From: Methanothrix sp.
Lineage (GTDB): Archaea; Halobacteriota; Methanosarcinia; Methanotrichales; Methanotrichaceae
Assembly (NCBI GenBank): GCA_028679775.1
Contig: JAJRAX010000028.1
Location: 1 to 12,997, forward strand
DNA length: 12,997 nt
Reading direction: 5' to 3'
In this document: in pieces, positions 12,801 to 12,997 of the stretch
Layout: every line of letters begins with the position of its first letter
Position numbering within the stretch: the stretch's first letter is position 1
Notes under the pieces: model-generated
The model's database searches: none
Seen by the model: only the letters and a program-made list of their open reading frames with translations
What the model was told of the DNA's origin: nothing
Program-made: the position numbers and the translations under genes

Positions 12801-12997
12801 ATAGTGATTGTCGCCCGATACTAACTCTGGCACTTCATCCGATGGGTATCCGCAGTCAGTCCAGTAACCCTCGCAACGGGCGTCTGTACCGCATTTGGGT
12901 TGTCTCATGGTCATAGGTAGACAGATAGTCAGTATCCTACCATAAGGACCTATCAACGCGGCCTGTAGTCCCTTTCTTGCACCGGCATTCACCGCAG
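12795..12997 (-). CDS. 3' end of an unrecognised Cys-containing protein (partial)
   Basis: A frame entering from beyond the right edge and ending at TAA (12795-12797). A GTG at 12992 could start it, but the frame remains open to the window edge, so the true N-terminus is probably outside. The visible 66 residues include a hydrophobic stretch (LQAALIGPYGRILTICLP) and then a Cys-rich segment with four cysteines around the CGTDARCEGYWTDCGYP stretch, ending in DNHYY. The cysteine spacing might suit a metal or disulfide site. I do not recognise a family and cannot exclude a non-coding frame. It lies directly upstream of tmk on the same strand. Confidence 0.4.
   Translation of the reverse strand, partial: AVNAGARKGLQAALIGPYGRILTICLPMTMRQPKCGTDARCEGYWTDCGYPSDEVPELVSGDNHYY

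Noticed and set aside
1..12997. CRISPR array, insertion sequence, phage or defence genes
   Set aside because: No regularly spaced repeats, transposase motifs, long terminal inverted repeats or defence domains were seen.

Overview
This window looks like chromosomal DNA from a methanogenic euryarchaeon, most likely of the Methanotrichales/Methanosarcinales (a Methanothrix/Methanosaeta-like genome; this is inference from gene content, not a database match). The evidence is an archaeal lipid gene (geranylgeranylglyceryl phosphate synthase), the archaeal pterin pyrophosphokinase MptE, ribosomal protein L40e, type II methionine aminopeptidase, a KEOPS Cgi121 subunit, DUF2150 and COG1340 coiled-coil proteins, A/T-rich TATA boxes about 25-30 nt before likely transcript starts, and GGTG/GGAGG-type ribosome binding sites. 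I see no IS element, CRISPR array, prophage or defence island. Most of the window is core chromosome.

Layout. 4-987 (+): isopropylmalate/homoisocitrate dehydrogenase family enzyme. 1229-3223 (+): secreted papain-like cysteine protease with an SdrD-B-like domain and two PKD domains. It converges with a malic enzyme (3229-4449, -). A shared TATA-like element near 4496-4505 separates the malic enzyme from a tRNA-Ser(CGA) gene (4532-4681, +) that appears to carry two non-canonical introns, one in the D-loop and one in the T-loop. Next comes a tight plus-strand group: L40e (4716-4865), GGGP synthase (4866-5621), an M24/Xaa-Pro-type peptidase homologue (5628-6773) and methionine aminopeptidase (6818-7693). 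It converges on a minus-strand pair, cgi121 (8346-8855) followed by DUF2150 (7713-8312). Upstream of these, also on the minus strand, is a long coiled-coil protein (9023-9883) with a hairpin-rich leader.

Region 9884-10399 (about 516 bp) has no confident gene. It holds the coiled-coil gene's leader and promoter, an inverted repeat, an orphan TATA-like element with a palindrome, and the promoter, a seven-codon mini-ORF and a second ribosome binding site before a secreted protein of unknown function (10400-11386, +). The right end has mptE (11431-12087, +) converging with thymidylate kinase (12099-12743, -), and the 3' end of an unrecognised Cys-containing ORF entering from beyond the window (12795-12997, -).

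Together the genes cover translation and protein maturation (tRNA, L40e, methionine aminopeptidase, KEOPS), membrane lipid synthesis, methanopterin synthesis, nucleotide and central carbon metabolism, plus two secreted proteins. The strongest unusual signal is the doubly interrupted tRNA-Ser(CGA): removing 31 and 32 nt restores an 87-nt tRNA with a textbook T-loop. The second is the leader architecture in front of the unknown secreted protein. I did not find a convincing new multi-gene system.
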